From positions 184,748 through 248,747 of the forward strand of contig JAFVBB010000010.1 of assembly GCA_017480225.1 (NCBI GenBank): a stretch of 64,000 nt of DNA, in the 5' to 3' direction. The first letter of the stretch is position 1. Every line of letters begins with the position of its first letter. Positions 8,555 to 19,761 of this stretch are shown here, one piece after another. Below the pieces are notes generated by a model. That model searched no databases, had not been told where the DNA came from, and was given only the letters and a program-made list of their open reading frames with translations. The translations under genes and the position numbers were made by a program. This DNA is from Bacteroidales bacterium. GTDB taxonomy: Bacteria; Bacteroidota; Bacteroidia; Bacteroidales; P3.

Positions 8555-9021
8555 GGGTTCATTTCTTTCCTCAATTTTTCCTTCACCCTCACCAGCCTGA
8601 CGCTCACGTTCTTTTCCGTCATCCCGAGCCTGACCGCTATCTCCGCGTAGCTGTAGCCCTGCAGCTGCAGGGTGACCAGCGTGCGGTCCGGCTCGTCGAG
8701 CATGGCAATCTGCTCGTAGAGGGCATTCACCAGGCTCCTGTCCTCGGCGGGTGTGTCCACGCCCTCCGGCAGTTCCTCGGTGGGCTTGCTCGACCGCAAC
8801 GTGTCGACCGCGGCATTGTGCGCCACCCGCCAAACCCACACCGCCTGCTGCGGCCCCGGGGGAATGGCCATGAGCCGCTCGCGCTGCTTCCATAGCATAA
8901 GCACTGCGTCCTGTACCAGGTCCTCAACCTCGACGCCACGCCGGCTGAAGCGCCGGCAGATCGAGAAGAGCATTCCGCGGTAGCGTTTCAGCAGTTGCTC
9001 GAATGCCTCTTGCCGTTCCAT
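8551..9021 (-). CDS. ECF-type RNA polymerase sigma-70 factor
   Basis: This is an extracytoplasmic-function sigma factor of 156 residues. Region 2 is seen as FEQLLKRYRGMLFSICRR and VEDLVQDAVLMLWKQR, and region 4 as LDEPDRTLVTLQLQGYSYAEIAVRLGMTEKNVS, the DNA-binding helix-turn-helix for the -35 element. The ATG at 9021 fits the family better than one at 9048. It heads an operon with a small membrane protein and two exported proteins, a common arrangement in which the sigma factor responds to envelope signals. Its target promoters are not identifiable from this window. Confidence 0.9.
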   Translation of the reverse strand: MERQEAFEQLLKRYRGMLFSICRRFSRRGVEVEDLVQDAVLMLWKQRERLMAIPPGPQQAVWVWRVAHNAAVDTLRSSKPTEELPEGVDTPAEDRSLVNALYEQIAMLDEPDRTLVTLQLQGYSYAEIAVRLGMTEKNVSVRLVRVKEKLRKEMNP

Positions 9022-9094
9022 ACCTCTATTAACGTAATCCGCGGCCAATTCACTACACCCTGCGGCAAATTTTTATCAGCCACCGCCAAACAAC

Positions 9095-9129
9095 TTGCCG
9101 GCAGGCCGCTTGGCGCGGCCTGCCGGCAA
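9095..9129 (-). terminator. Strong hairpin after the M13 peptidase gene
   Basis: A perfect 15-bp stem (TTGCCGGCAGGCCGC and its complement) with a 5-nt loop lies 46 nt after the peptidase stop on the minus strand. The following T-run is weak (GTTGTTTGG). It probably ends or attenuates the transcript before the sigma operon. Confidence 0.65.
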
Positions 9130-9175
9130 TGAAAGGTATTGGCAGTGTGGGCACTATGGCCACACGGCTGCTTGA

Positions 9176-11233
9176 CTACCAAAGGATGGCGCGTTTCTCG
9201 GGGGCAATCCACATGCCGTCGCCCTCCTTGATGCCGAAGGCCTCGACAAACTCGGTGACCTGCGGCAACGCGACGTTGACGCGGTTGCGGCCCAGCGAGT
9301 GCACATCCATCTGTGTGAGCTGCAAGGCAGCCTTCGGACGAATGTTGCTGGCCCACACAGCGGCGTAGGCAAGGAAGAAGCGCTGCTCGGGCGTGAAGCC
9401 ATCCATCTCGGACTTGTTCAGCTGGCTCTTCGCCATGGCGTTCTGCATGGCCAGGAAGCTGACGTGCAGGCCACCGTTGTCGGCAATGTTCTCGCCGAGG
9501 GTGAGCTCGCCGTTGCCGTGGATGAGGCCGAGCTCGGGATCGTCGAGGGCCACGCACTCGTTGAAGGCATCGATGAGGGCCTTCTTGTTGGTGTTGAAGT
9601 TGGTGGCGTCATCCTCGCTCCACCAGTCGTTCAGGTTGCCGTCCTTGTCATACTGGCGGCCCTGGTCGTCGAAGCCGTGGGTGAGCTCATGGCCGATAAC
9701 CACGCCGATGGCGCCGTAGTTGGCGGCATCGTCGGCACCGAACTGGAAGAACGGCGGCTGCAGTATGGCGGCCGGGAAGCATATCTCGTTGGTGGTGGGA
9801 TTGTAGTAGGCGTTGACGGTCTGCGGGGTCATGAGCCACTCGTCCTTGTCAACGGGCTTGTTGATCTTGCCGAGCATGTAGTCCATGTCGAACTCGTTGC
9901 TGCGCACCACGTTGGCATAGTAGCTGTCGTCCTTCACCTCGAGCTTGCTGTAGTCGCGCCACTTGTTGGGGTAGCCTATCTTGACGTAGATGGTGGAGAG
10001 CTTCTCGTGGGCGTTGGCCTTGGTCTGGTCGGTCATCCACTGGGCCATGTCGATGCGCTGGCCGAGGGCCACGATGAGGTTCTGCACGAGGGTCTCCATG
10101 CGGCTCTTGGCCTCGGCGGGGAAGTAGCGCTCCACATAGAGCTGGCCGAGAGCCTCGCCCATGGCGCCGTCGACGGTGGCGGTGACGCGCTTCCAGCGCG
10201 GACGGTTCACCTCGCGGCCGCTCATCAGCTTGCCGTAGAAGTCGAAGTTGGCCTCGACGAAGTCGTCGCTCAGGTAGGCAGCGGCCGAGTTGATCTCGTG
10301 CCAGGCGAAGTAGGCTTTGAGGACGTTGATGTCGGTCTTCTCATAGAGGCTGCTGAGGTCAGCAAAATATTTCGGCTGGGCAATGTTGAAGGTCTCGGTG
10401 CCCTCCTCTATCCCCATGGCCTTGAAATAGCCTCTCCAGTCGATGGCAGGGGCGAGTTTTGCGGCCTGGTCGAAGTTGTAGCGGTTGAATGTGGCCATCG
10501 GGTCGCGGTTTTCGAGGCGCGTGTTCTGGTACTTGGCCAGACGGGTCTCGAAGTCCATGACCATCTTTGCGAGTTTGGCAGCGTCGGTGCCGCTCATCTC
10601 GTCGTAGCCAGCCAGAGCGAACTCTTTGGTCATCAGGTCCACATAGCCCTGGCGGATGGCCTTGTTGTTGCCATCGTCGGTGAGGTAGTAGTCGCGGTCG
10701 CCCAAACCGAGGCCGCCCTGGTAGGCCCAGGCGATGCACTGCTTGGCATCGTCCTTGTCGGCCTCGCCGAAGACGCCGAAGAGCACGTGGTCGCCACGGC
10801 GGTGGAGGCGCAGCAGCTCCGCCCACAGCTCGGGACGGGTCTTCACGTCAACAACCTCTTGCAGGTAGGGCTTCAGCGGCTCGGCACCCTGCTCCTGCAG
10901 GCGCACGCTGTCCATGCCGACGTTGTAGAAGGTGGCAATCTTGTCGGCCAACGAGCCCTTGGTGTTCTTCATGGAGCTGATGGAGTCGATGATGCCGCGA
11001 ATGTTCTTCTGCGCGTTCTCGGCCAGCACGTCGAAGGCGCCGTAGCGCGAGTGCTCGGCATCGAGCGGGTTGTTCTCCATCCAGCCGCCGCAGGCGTACT
11101 GGTAGAAGTCGTCCTGCAGACGGGCCGTGGTGTCGAAGTTGTCGAGGCTCACACCGGAGGTGAGCTCCTTCTTCTGCTGACAACCGGTAGCGATTACTGC
11201 CATGGATGCAATGGTTAAAAGGGTTTTTTTCAT
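9176..11233 (-). CDS. M13 family zinc metallopeptidase (PepO/neprilysin-like lipoprotein)
   Basis: This is an envelope endopeptidase of the neprilysin family. The 685-residue product starts with a lipoprotein signal (MAVIATGC) and has the M13 N-terminal domain, with DDFYQYACGGWMENN near residue 40. The zinc site HELTH is followed by GFDDQGRQYD, the third zinc ligand lies in GENIADNGG, and the C terminus has the conserved RVNVALPQ region. Length and motif order match full-length bacterial PepO enzymes. A near-consensus promoter lies just upstream and a strong hairpin follows the stop, so it is probably monocistronic. Confidence 0.95.
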   Translation of the reverse strand: MKKTLLTIASMAVIATGCQQKKELTSGVSLDNFDTTARLQDDFYQYACGGWMENNPLDAEHSRYGAFDVLAENAQKNIRGIIDSISSMKNTKGSLADKIATFYNVGMDSVRLQEQGAEPLKPYLQEVVDVKTRPELWAELLRLHRRGDHVLFGVFGEADKDDAKQCIAWAYQGGLGLGDRDYYLTDDGNNKAIRQGYVDLMTKEFALAGYDEMSGTDAAKLAKMVMDFETRLAKYQNTRLENRDPMATFNRYNFDQAAKLAPAIDWRGYFKAMGIEEGTETFNIAQPKYFADLSSLYEKTDINVLKAYFAWHEINSAAAYLSDDFVEANFDFYGKLMSGREVNRPRWKRVTATVDGAMGEALGQLYVERYFPAEAKSRMETLVQNLIVALGQRIDMAQWMTDQTKANAHEKLSTIYVKIGYPNKWRDYSKLEVKDDSYYANVVRSNEFDMDYMLGKINKPVDKDEWLMTPQTVNAYYNPTTNEICFPAAILQPPFFQFGADDAANYGAIGVVIGHELTHGFDDQGRQYDKDGNLNDWWSEDDATNFNTNKKALIDAFNECVALDDPELGLIHGNGELTLGENIADNGGLHVSFLAMQNAMAKSQLNKSEMDGFTPEQRFFLAYAAVWASNIRPKAALQLTQMDVHSLGRNRVNVALPQVTEFVEAFGIKEGDGMWIAPEKRAILW

Positions 11234-11270
11234 ATTGTTACGTTTGTTTGTTTTTCAGCAAAACAGGGTG

Positions 11271-11301
11271 CAAAAATACTACTTTCTTCCCGATGGACAA
11301 A
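11271..11301 (-). promoter_or_regulatory. Bacteroidetes-type promoter of the M13 peptidase gene
   Basis: On the minus strand TTTG (11301-11298) and TATTTTTG (11278-11271) are separated by 19 nt, the exact consensus spacing. The start codon is 37 nt downstream. Confidence 0.75.
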
Positions 11302-11403
11302 CTTTTTATCTTTTTTTATGATAATTCGCCTCCTGGCGAACCACCCCCGCAGGCAGCCCCACGGCCGCATCATCAACCAGTCATGCACATGCCTTCACCT
11401 GCC

Positions 11404-11540
11404 CAACTCCTACCAAAGCAGGTGCTGATTAGGCGATGGGTAGGAGTTGAGTAGGAGATGAGTAGGAGTTGGTCTGTCCTCATGGCTGATTTACAGCTAT
11501 TTGCATATTACTCTCTTACCCCCTGCCGACAATTTTTATA
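11404..11540 (+). repeat. Family 1 intergenic element, copy B (four 11-bp units)
   Basis: The left arm CAACTCCTAC (11404-11413) precedes four units at 11427-11437 (GATTAGGCGAT), 11438-11448 (GGGTAGGAGTT), 11449-11459 (GAGTAGGAGAT) and 11460-11470 (GAGTAGGAGTT). Then come GGTC, GCTGATTTACAGC and TTACCCCCTGCC. It lies between the divergent M13 peptidase and valS genes. The remainder of this roughly 490-nt gap holds the peptidase promoter on the left and a short GC-rich hairpin near 11580-11600; I see no gene in it. Confidence 0.92.
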
Positions 11541-11726
11541 ACAAACACATTGCCAGCACCTTACAAAATACGACAAAAATCCGGCCGACGGCCGGGCGAC
11601 GGCGCGGCCACAGTCGGGAGGCCTGTGCCGGGCCAAAACTTTTTTTGACGGCACATAATAATTCGCGGGGGCGGTCGTTAAGGCAGTCATACTAAACACC
11701 AACCACGTTAGAGATCAGACAACATT

Positions 11727-14423
<2,697 letters not shown>

Positions 14424-14444
14424 CGGCTTGCAGGTGCAAAAGGA

Positions 14445-14480
14445 GAAGCCCCGGCCGATGACGTCCGGGGCTTCACTTTT
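14445..14480. terminator. Bidirectional terminator between valS and the peroxidase gene
   Basis: GAAGCCCCGG (14445-14454) pairs perfectly with CCGGGGCTTC (14465-14474), and ACTTTTTAGG follows on the plus strand. It sits between two convergent stop codons and probably serves valS mainly. Confidence 0.8.
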
Positions 14481-14498
14481 TAGGCGTGAATGCAGGGC

Positions 14499-15134
14499 TC
14501 AGAGCAGAGCCTCGATGCACTCAGCCACGCGGCTCATGGGGTCGGTGGGCTCGAAACGGGCAACGACGTTGCCCTCGCGGTCGACCACAAACTTGGTGAA
14601 GTTCCACTTGATGTCGGGGTTGGCCGCATAGTCAGGGTCCTGTGCGCGGAAGGCGGCGTCGAGGTAGGCACCGCGCGGGTCGGTAGTGTCGAAACCGCCA
14701 AACGGAGCCTTGCCCTTGAGCCAAGTGTAGAGGGCTATAGCCGAGTCGCCGTTGACGCACACCTTGTCCATCTGCGCGAAGGTAGTGTTGTAGGTGCCGG
14801 TGCAGAAGGCCCTGATCTCGTCGTTGCTGCCGGGAGCCTGCGCGCCGAACTGGTTGCAGGGGAAGTCGAGCACCTCAAGGCCGCGCCCATGGAAGCGGGT
14901 GTAGAGAGCCTGGATGTCCTCGTACTGCGGAGTGAAGCCGCACTCAGTGGCAGTGTTGACCACAAGAAGCACCTTGCCCTTGTAGTCGGCCAGCGGCACT
15001 TGGACGCCATTGCCATCGGCAACGGTGAATTGGTAGATGTTGTCGGCCGGGGCGACGCTCGCCGACTGCTGCCTGCAGCCACCGAGGAGAAGAAGCGCCG
15101 CGGCGGCAAAAGCCATAATGTTGATGTGTTTCAT
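14499..15134 (-). CDS. Glutathione peroxidase family lipoprotein
   Basis: This is a thiol peroxidase of the glutathione-peroxidase fold. The N terminus is a lipoprotein signal (LLLLGGC), so the 211-residue protein is probably envelope-anchored and may be thioredoxin- rather than glutathione-linked. Catalytic features are the peroxidatic Cys in NTATECGFTPQY, the Gln in FPCNQFGAQAPG and the Trp in WNFTKF. No selenocysteine codon is present. The ATG at 15134 is chosen for the signal peptide. It diverges from truA, with back-to-back promoters. The role is detoxification of hydroperoxides at the cell surface, by family analogy. Confidence 0.9.
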   Translation of the reverse strand: MKHINIMAFAAAALLLLGGCRQQSASVAPADNIYQFTVADGNGVQVPLADYKGKVLLVVNTATECGFTPQYEDIQALYTRFHGRGLEVLDFPCNQFGAQAPGSNDEIRAFCTGTYNTTFAQMDKVCVNGDSAIALYTWLKGKAPFGGFDTTDPRGAYLDAAFRAQDPDYAANPDIKWNFTKFVVDREGNVVARFEPTDPMSRVAECIEALL

Positions 15135-15241
15135 TTTGTTGTGTGTTTGTGTGTCAATTCCGTCATTGCAGATGCCGCAAACATTCACCAACAGACAGAC
15201 GACCAATCCATTGCGACAATAGCGACACCATCTGCGAGGGG

Positions 15242-15271
15242 CAAAGTTACTAAAAAAAACGCAGCCGCAAA
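15242..15271 (-). promoter_or_regulatory. Promoter of the glutathione peroxidase gene
   Basis: On the minus strand TTTG (15271-15268), an 18-nt spacer and TAACTTTG (15249-15242) fit the Bacteroidetes consensus. The -33 element lies in the loop of an imperfect hairpin (15253-15288) that also sits just upstream of the truA -7 box, so the two divergent promoters may influence each other. Confidence 0.65.
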
Positions 15272-15292
15272 GGCTGGCTGTGTTTTTTTTAG

Positions 15293-15300
15293 TAATTTTG
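15293..15300 (+). promoter_or_regulatory. -7 box of the truA-prmA operon
   Basis: TAATTTTG lies 12 nt upstream of the truA start codon, which implies a very short or leaderless 5' end. The preceding T8 run belongs to the adjacent hairpin; no clear TTTG lies at the -33 position. Confidence 0.55.
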
Positions 15301-15311
15301 CACCCCAATTT

Positions 15312-16103
15312 ATGGGACGCTACTTCCTACACATGGCCTACAACGGAGCGAACTACTGCGGCTGGCAGACACAGCCCGGACTGCCCACCGTGCAGCAAAC
15401 GCTCGAAGATTCCCTCGCCACGCTGCTGCGGCAGCAGGTGGGCGTGGTGGGCTGCGGACGCACTGACAGCGGCGTGCACGCCAGCGATTTCTACGCCCAC
15501 TTCGACTGCGACGGTGTTGAACCCGACTGCGGGCAGCTGGCATTCAAGCTGAACAACCTGCTGCCGGCTGACATTGCCGTTTTCAGCATAGCCCGCGTGG
15601 CCGACAACGCCCACGCCAGGTTCGACGCCACGGCACGCACCTACCGCTACTACGTAAGCCGAAAACGCCTGCCATTCAAGCAGGGGCAGTACTGCCGAAT
15701 ATACTTCGACCCTGACGTCGACTTGATGAACCGAGCGGCTGATGTGCTGATGGAGTACGACGATTTTACTTCGTTTGCCAAGCTGCACACGCAGGTGAAA
15801 ACCAACATCTGCCACCTCACCGAGGCCCGCTGGACAACCACAGAAGACGGCCTGGTGTTCACCATCACCAGCAATCGCTTCCTGCGCAACATGGTGCGTT
15901 CTGTCACCGGGACGCTGCTCGACGTGGGTCGGGGAAAAATCACAATAGACGGACTGCGACAGATTGTGGAGCGCAAGGACCGTTGCGCGGCGGGAGCCAG
16001 TATGCCGGCGTGCGGGCTGTTCCTGTGCAAGGTGAACTATCCGGAGAGCCTTGCCTCAATCATTGACAGCAACACACAACAGAATCGAGATGAAATACAT
16101 TGA
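15312..16103 (+). CDS. truA: tRNA pseudouridine(38-40) synthase
   Basis: TruA isomerises uridines 38-40 in the anticodon arm of many tRNAs. The 263-residue product contains the catalytic Asp in GCGRTDSGVHA, the N-terminal YNGANYCGWQTQP and the C-terminal NRFLRNMVRSVTGTLLDVG. The start is the ATG at 15312, which gives the family N terminus; the open frame continues far upstream without resemblance to any family. It overlaps the downstream prmA start by 14 nt, so the two are translated from one transcript. Confidence 0.95.
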   Translation: MGRYFLHMAYNGANYCGWQTQPGLPTVQQTLEDSLATLLRQQVGVVGCGRTDSGVHASDFYAHFDCDGVEPDCGQLAFKLNNLLPADIAVFSIARVADNAHARFDATARTYRYYVSRKRLPFKQGQYCRIYFDPDVDLMNRAADVLMEYDDFTSFAKLHTQVKTNICHLTEARWTTTEDGLVFTITSNRFLRNMVRSVTGTLLDVGRGKITIDGLRQIVERKDRCAAGASMPACGLFLCKVNYPESLASIIDSNTQQNRDEIH

Positions 16104-16923
16104 AGTGACATTCACCCTGGACGAAACAGGCTTCTTCCGCGACATGCTGGTGGACCAACTCGGCAATGAAGGCCCCTATGAGAGCTTCGTCGATACTGCA
16201 GACGGGCTGAAGGCCTACGTCCGTGCCGACGAATATGACCCAAAGTTCCTGGCCGTCACAGCCGAGACCTTCCCCCTGCCCCTGAAATACAGCGTGGCCG
16301 AAATGGAAGACCGCGACTGGAATGCCGAGTGGGAGAAAAACCACGAGGCAGTACTGGTCAAGTACAGCGGCGGATCGGTGTGGGTGAGGGCTCCATTCCA
16401 CCAGCACCGCAACGACGTCGACTACGAGATAATAATTGAGCCCAAGATGAGTTTCGGAACCGCCCACCACCCGACAACCTACATGATGCTGGGCTATGTG
16501 GCCGAGCTGGACATGGTAGGCAAGCGGATGCTCGACATGGGGTGCGGCACAGCTGTGCTTGCCATACTGGCTAAAATGCGTGGCGCAACGCAGGTGGAGG
16601 GCATCGATGTGGACGAATGGGCCTTCGCCAACGCAAGGGAGAACGCCACGGCAAACAACGTAAGCATCAAGTTGAGGCTGGGCGATGCCAGTTCGATAGA
16701 CGGCGAGTTCGACGTGATAACAGCCAACATAAACCGCAACATACTGCTTGCCGACATGGAACGCTACGCCAACGCACTGGCAAGCGGCGGCAAGCTGCTT
16801 TTGAGCGGCTTCTACCCAACCGATGAGGGTGTGCTGCTGGCCGAGGCCAACAGGTTAGGCATCACGCTGTGCAGCCGCAAGACGCGCGAGGGCTGGTCGG
16901 CACTGGAACTTGTCAAGAAGTGA
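16090..16923 (+). CDS. prmA: Ribosomal protein L11 methyltransferase
   Basis: PrmA is an S-adenosylmethionine-dependent methyltransferase that trimethylates ribosomal protein L11. The 277-residue product has an N-terminal substrate domain and a Rossmann-fold domain with motif I LDMGCGTAVLAI, the acidic VEGIDVDEWA loop, and TANINRNILL at the NPPY-like position. PGMSFGTAHH-type sequence (here PKMSFGTAHHPTT) is diagnostic of PrmA. It starts inside the end of truA. Confidence 0.93.
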   Translation: MKYIEVTFTLDETGFFRDMLVDQLGNEGPYESFVDTADGLKAYVRADEYDPKFLAVTAETFPLPLKYSVAEMEDRDWNAEWEKNHEAVLVKYSGGSVWVRAPFHQHRNDVDYEIIIEPKMSFGTAHHPTTYMMLGYVAELDMVGKRMLDMGCGTAVLAILAKMRGATQVEGIDVDEWAFANARENATANNVSIKLRLGDASSIDGEFDVITANINRNILLADMERYANALASGGKLLLSGFYPTDEGVLLAEANRLGITLCSRKTREGWSALELVKK

Positions 16924-17030
16924 GTGCGCCCAGCCGCGTGAACTATTGGAAACCAATACATACCGCATATAAATCGACATCATCAGACCTCTTCGCAAAA
17001 AAAAGTGTGACGCATGTGAATTATTTTGCG

Positions 17031-17038
17031 TAATTTTG
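17031..17038 (+). promoter_or_regulatory. -7 box of the trigger factor gene
   Basis: TAATTTTG lies 54 nt upstream of the tig start, with a second near-match (TTATTTTG) directly before it. The 170-nt gap after prmA holds nothing else that I can recognise. Confidence 0.6.
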
Positions 17039-17092
17039 CACTTTCATTCGCAATCAAGAATGCACATATATACAACAAATTAAAGATAACCG

Positions 17093-18448
17093 ATGAACAT
17101 CACAAGAGAGCAATTGGGTGAGTTGGAGTACCTCGTGAAGGTTGAAATCGAGGAAAAAGACTACATCGAGAAGGTAAAAAAAGAACTGAAAGACTACCAA
17201 AAGAAAGCCACCATCCCCGGCTTCCGCCGCGGCATGGCCCCGATGGCACTGATACAACGCATGTACAAGGCGGCCCTGGTTGGTGACACTGTGCAGAACG
17301 AACTCAACACCAGCCTCTTCAAGTATATCGACGACGAGAAGTTGCACATCCTTGGAATGCCCATGAGCAACGACGAGCGCACCGGCGAGGTTGATTTCGG
17401 CAGCGGTACCGACTTTACTTTCTATTTCAACATTGCGGTGGCACCCGAGTTCGATATCGACTGGAGCAACATCAACGTGGTTTACAATCAGATAAAAGTA
17501 AGTTCGAAAGACGTTGAGGCCGAGATCAGCAACATGTGCACACGTTATGGCCGCTTCGAGACCCCGGAAACCGTTGGCAAGGGAGACATCATTTATGGCC
17601 GACTGGTAGAACTCGACAAGAAGGGTGAACACAAGGAGGGTGGCGTCGAAACCTTCGTAAGCCTCAATATGCTCAACCTCAAGGATGAGGAACAACTGCC
17701 TCTGTTCGAAGGCAAGAAGGCCGACGACGTGGTGCGCTTCAACATGGCCAAGGCTTTTGCCACTGCCGACATAGAGCACGCGCTTCGCATAGACACAGCC
17801 GCCGCAAAGAAGTTCAAGAGCGATGTCGAGCTTACGCTGAGCGGCATTTCGCGCGTCATACCCCACGAGGTTGATGCCGACCTGTTCAAACTGGCCTTCC
17901 CCACGCAGGACATCCAAGATGCCGACGCATTCTCGAAAGCTGTCAAAAAGCAGATAGAGCATGACAACGGCAAGCAGAGCGACTATCTCTATGTAAATCA
18001 GGTGCGCAAGGCATTAATTGACCAGTTCAACGCAACCATCCCCGAAGACTTCCTTAAACGCTGGTTCGCAAGCCGTGGCGAGGAGGGAATGACTCCGGAA
18101 CGCATTGAGGAAGAATGGGCCGAGAAGTACCTGCCCTCTCTCAAGTGGGAACTTATTGAAAGCAAACTTGAGGAGATAAAGCCGGTCGAACCCACCAGTA
18201 ACCAGATTGTAGACTACATCAAGGACATTCTGCGCCGCAACGACAAGCCTGCCGAAGACGAAACCGCCGAGCAGACCGAACAGCGCCTTGAGCAGGCTGC
18301 CCGCAGCATTGCCGCCGACCGCAAGAATATTTCACAGGTAATAGATACGCTCTATGCCGACAACCTTGCCACCCTCCTGAAAGAGCAGTGCAAACCCACT
18401 GTCGAGAAGGTGAGTGCCAAGGAGTTTGGCGAAAGAGCCAGTGCCTGA
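17093..18448 (+). CDS. tig: Trigger factor (ribosome-associated chaperone)
   Basis: Trigger factor binds at the ribosomal exit tunnel and holds nascent chains. The 451-residue product has the ribosome-binding signature in its N domain (IPGFRRGMAPMALIQ, the GFRxGxxP motif), a degenerate PPIase-like middle domain (about residues 150-240; DIIYGRLVELDKKG) and a long helical C-terminal domain. In Bacteroidetes the PPIase active site is usually not conserved, and the same appears true here. It has its own promoter and a large hairpin terminator. Confidence 0.93.
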   Translation: MNITREQLGELEYLVKVEIEEKDYIEKVKKELKDYQKKATIPGFRRGMAPMALIQRMYKAALVGDTVQNELNTSLFKYIDDEKLHILGMPMSNDERTGEVDFGSGTDFTFYFNIAVAPEFDIDWSNINVVYNQIKVSSKDVEAEISNMCTRYGRFETPETVGKGDIIYGRLVELDKKGEHKEGGVETFVSLNMLNLKDEEQLPLFEGKKADDVVRFNMAKAFATADIEHALRIDTAAAKKFKSDVELTLSGISRVIPHEVDADLFKLAFPTQDIQDADAFSKAVKKQIEHDNGKQSDYLYVNQVRKALIDQFNATIPEDFLKRWFASRGEEGMTPERIEEEWAEKYLPSLKWELIESKLEEIKPVEPTSNQIVDYIKDILRRNDKPAEDETAEQTEQRLEQAARSIAADRKNISQVIDTLYADNLATLLKEQCKPTVEKVSAKEFGERASA

Positions 18449-18466
18449 CAGCCTTGACGGCAGACA

Positions 18467-18522
18467 CGAAAGGTTGGTCGGCCCAATGCACACCCTAAGC
18501 GCATTGGCCTATCGACCTTTCG
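18467..18522 (+). terminator. Long hairpin between tig and the outer membrane protein gene
   Basis: The arms CGAAAGGTTGGTCGGCCC and its near-complement ending at 18522 form a stem of about 22 bp with an 11-nt loop, followed by CTTTATAAAC. It probably terminates tig. The downstream start codon is only 24 nt away, so it could also act as a leader structure for the next gene. Confidence 0.7.
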
Positions 18523-18545
18523 CTTTATAAACAATGCAACACAAC

Positions 18546-19748
18546 ATGAAGAAGACTGTATTGACAATCGTGGCCATCATTGGTGCAGCCTGCGCCATGG
18601 CACAAGAGAACGATGGCCTGGTCTACCCCAACACCTTCTACGCCTCGGCGTCGGTCGGAGGAACTGCCTACTCACACAGTGGCACGGCCAGCTTCGGTGC
18701 ACCATCCGTCGACATCACAGGCGGCGTGTGGTTGGCCAGTCCTTTGGCTTTCCAACTGGCAGCCGACGGCATCATGGCACCAGCCTCCAACGGAAACGAC
18801 GCGCTGTTCTTCGCCTTCAGTGCCGAGTTCAAATGGGACGTCAACTCAACCTTCTTCCACATCTACAACAAACGTTTCCTCAGCCCCATACCTTTCTATC
18901 CTGTAGTTGGACTTGGCCCCATGCTGCGTGTCAACACTACCGGCACCGGAGCCCTTGACTACTCACTGGACATTTCTCTTGGACTACAGGCTCCCATGCG
19001 AATAAACGACCACATGGACGCCGTTCTGCAATACAAGTGCTTCCTGTTGCCACAGGGCTTCGACAACTCACATGGCGACAACTACATCCATACACTCGGC
19101 TTGGGTGTACAACTGCGGCAGGGTGCCGATCCCTACCATCGCCGCACCGAACGCTACACTCGCTCCATAGCCGAAGACTGGTTCATGGGGGTGGGTATTG
19201 GGCCAAACTACTCCGCATTCGACATCTTCACCAACCCCAACCGTGGCGGCCTGTCGATGGTTGGCATCAGCCCAGAATTGATGGTTGGGCGCAACTTCAG
19301 CAGCTTTTGGGCATTACGCCTGTCGCTGTGCGGTCTGTCGGCGCACGAGCATTACGACACTGTGAATGAAGCGGCCGGAGCATCATACCGCTACTCTTTC
19401 TTCCACGCCGACCTCATGCTCAACATCAGCAATCTCATCCTGCGCGGACGCGGCGTGAGGTTCAATGCCCTGCCCTATCTCGGAGCAGGCCCCATTTGGC
19501 GCTACGACATGATGAAGTTCGAGGTGGCGGCAAACGCGGGAGTCACCCTGCGCTACTTCATCAGCCGCAAAAGCGACATCTACATGGACATGCGCTACGT
19601 GATGGTGACCCCGTCGCTGGCTGGCGGATTAGGGCCCTCCGGGCACAGCTATGGATGCGGCCTGCCCAGCGTCACATTCGGCTATATCTACAACTTCGGA
19701 CATAACACAACCCGCTACCGCATCCCACTCGACAAACTGGTGAAATAA
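18546..19748 (+). CDS. Outer membrane beta-barrel protein with two barrel-like halves
   Basis: This is an exported beta-barrel protein of 400 residues. A signal peptide (TVLTIVAIIGAACAMA) precedes two halves of similar plan, about residues 25-205 and 215-400. Each half has an opening strand (TFYASASVGG; WFMGVGIGP), a hairpin around a SPLAFQL / SSFWALRL strand, a YPVVGLGPMLR / LPYLGAGPIWR strand pair and a closing LGLGVQLR / VTFGYIYNFG strand. Alternating hydrophobic residues fit outer-membrane strands. The ATG at 18546 is preferred over one 12 nt upstream. It is followed at 13 nt by porX, which suggests a link to the secretion or envelope response. The function is unknown. Confidence 0.75.
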   Translation: MKKTVLTIVAIIGAACAMAQENDGLVYPNTFYASASVGGTAYSHSGTASFGAPSVDITGGVWLASPLAFQLAADGIMAPASNGNDALFFAFSAEFKWDVNSTFFHIYNKRFLSPIPFYPVVGLGPMLRVNTTGTGALDYSLDISLGLQAPMRINDHMDAVLQYKCFLLPQGFDNSHGDNYIHTLGLGVQLRQGADPYHRRTERYTRSIAEDWFMGVGIGPNYSAFDIFTNPNRGGLSMVGISPELMVGRNFSSFWALRLSLCGLSAHEHYDTVNEAAGASYRYSFFHADLMLNISNLILRGRGVRFNALPYLGAGPIWRYDMMKFEVAANAGVTLRYFISRKSDIYMDMRYVMVTPSLAGGLGPSGHSYGCGLPSVTFGYIYNFGHNTTRYRIPLDKLVK

Positions 19749-19761
19749 CAACATCCAACCC

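Noticed and set aside
14490-15311. N-terminal extension of truA
   Set aside because: The frame is open upstream of 15312, but it runs antisense to the peroxidase gene and across its promoter and a hairpin. TruA's own N terminus starts at 15312.
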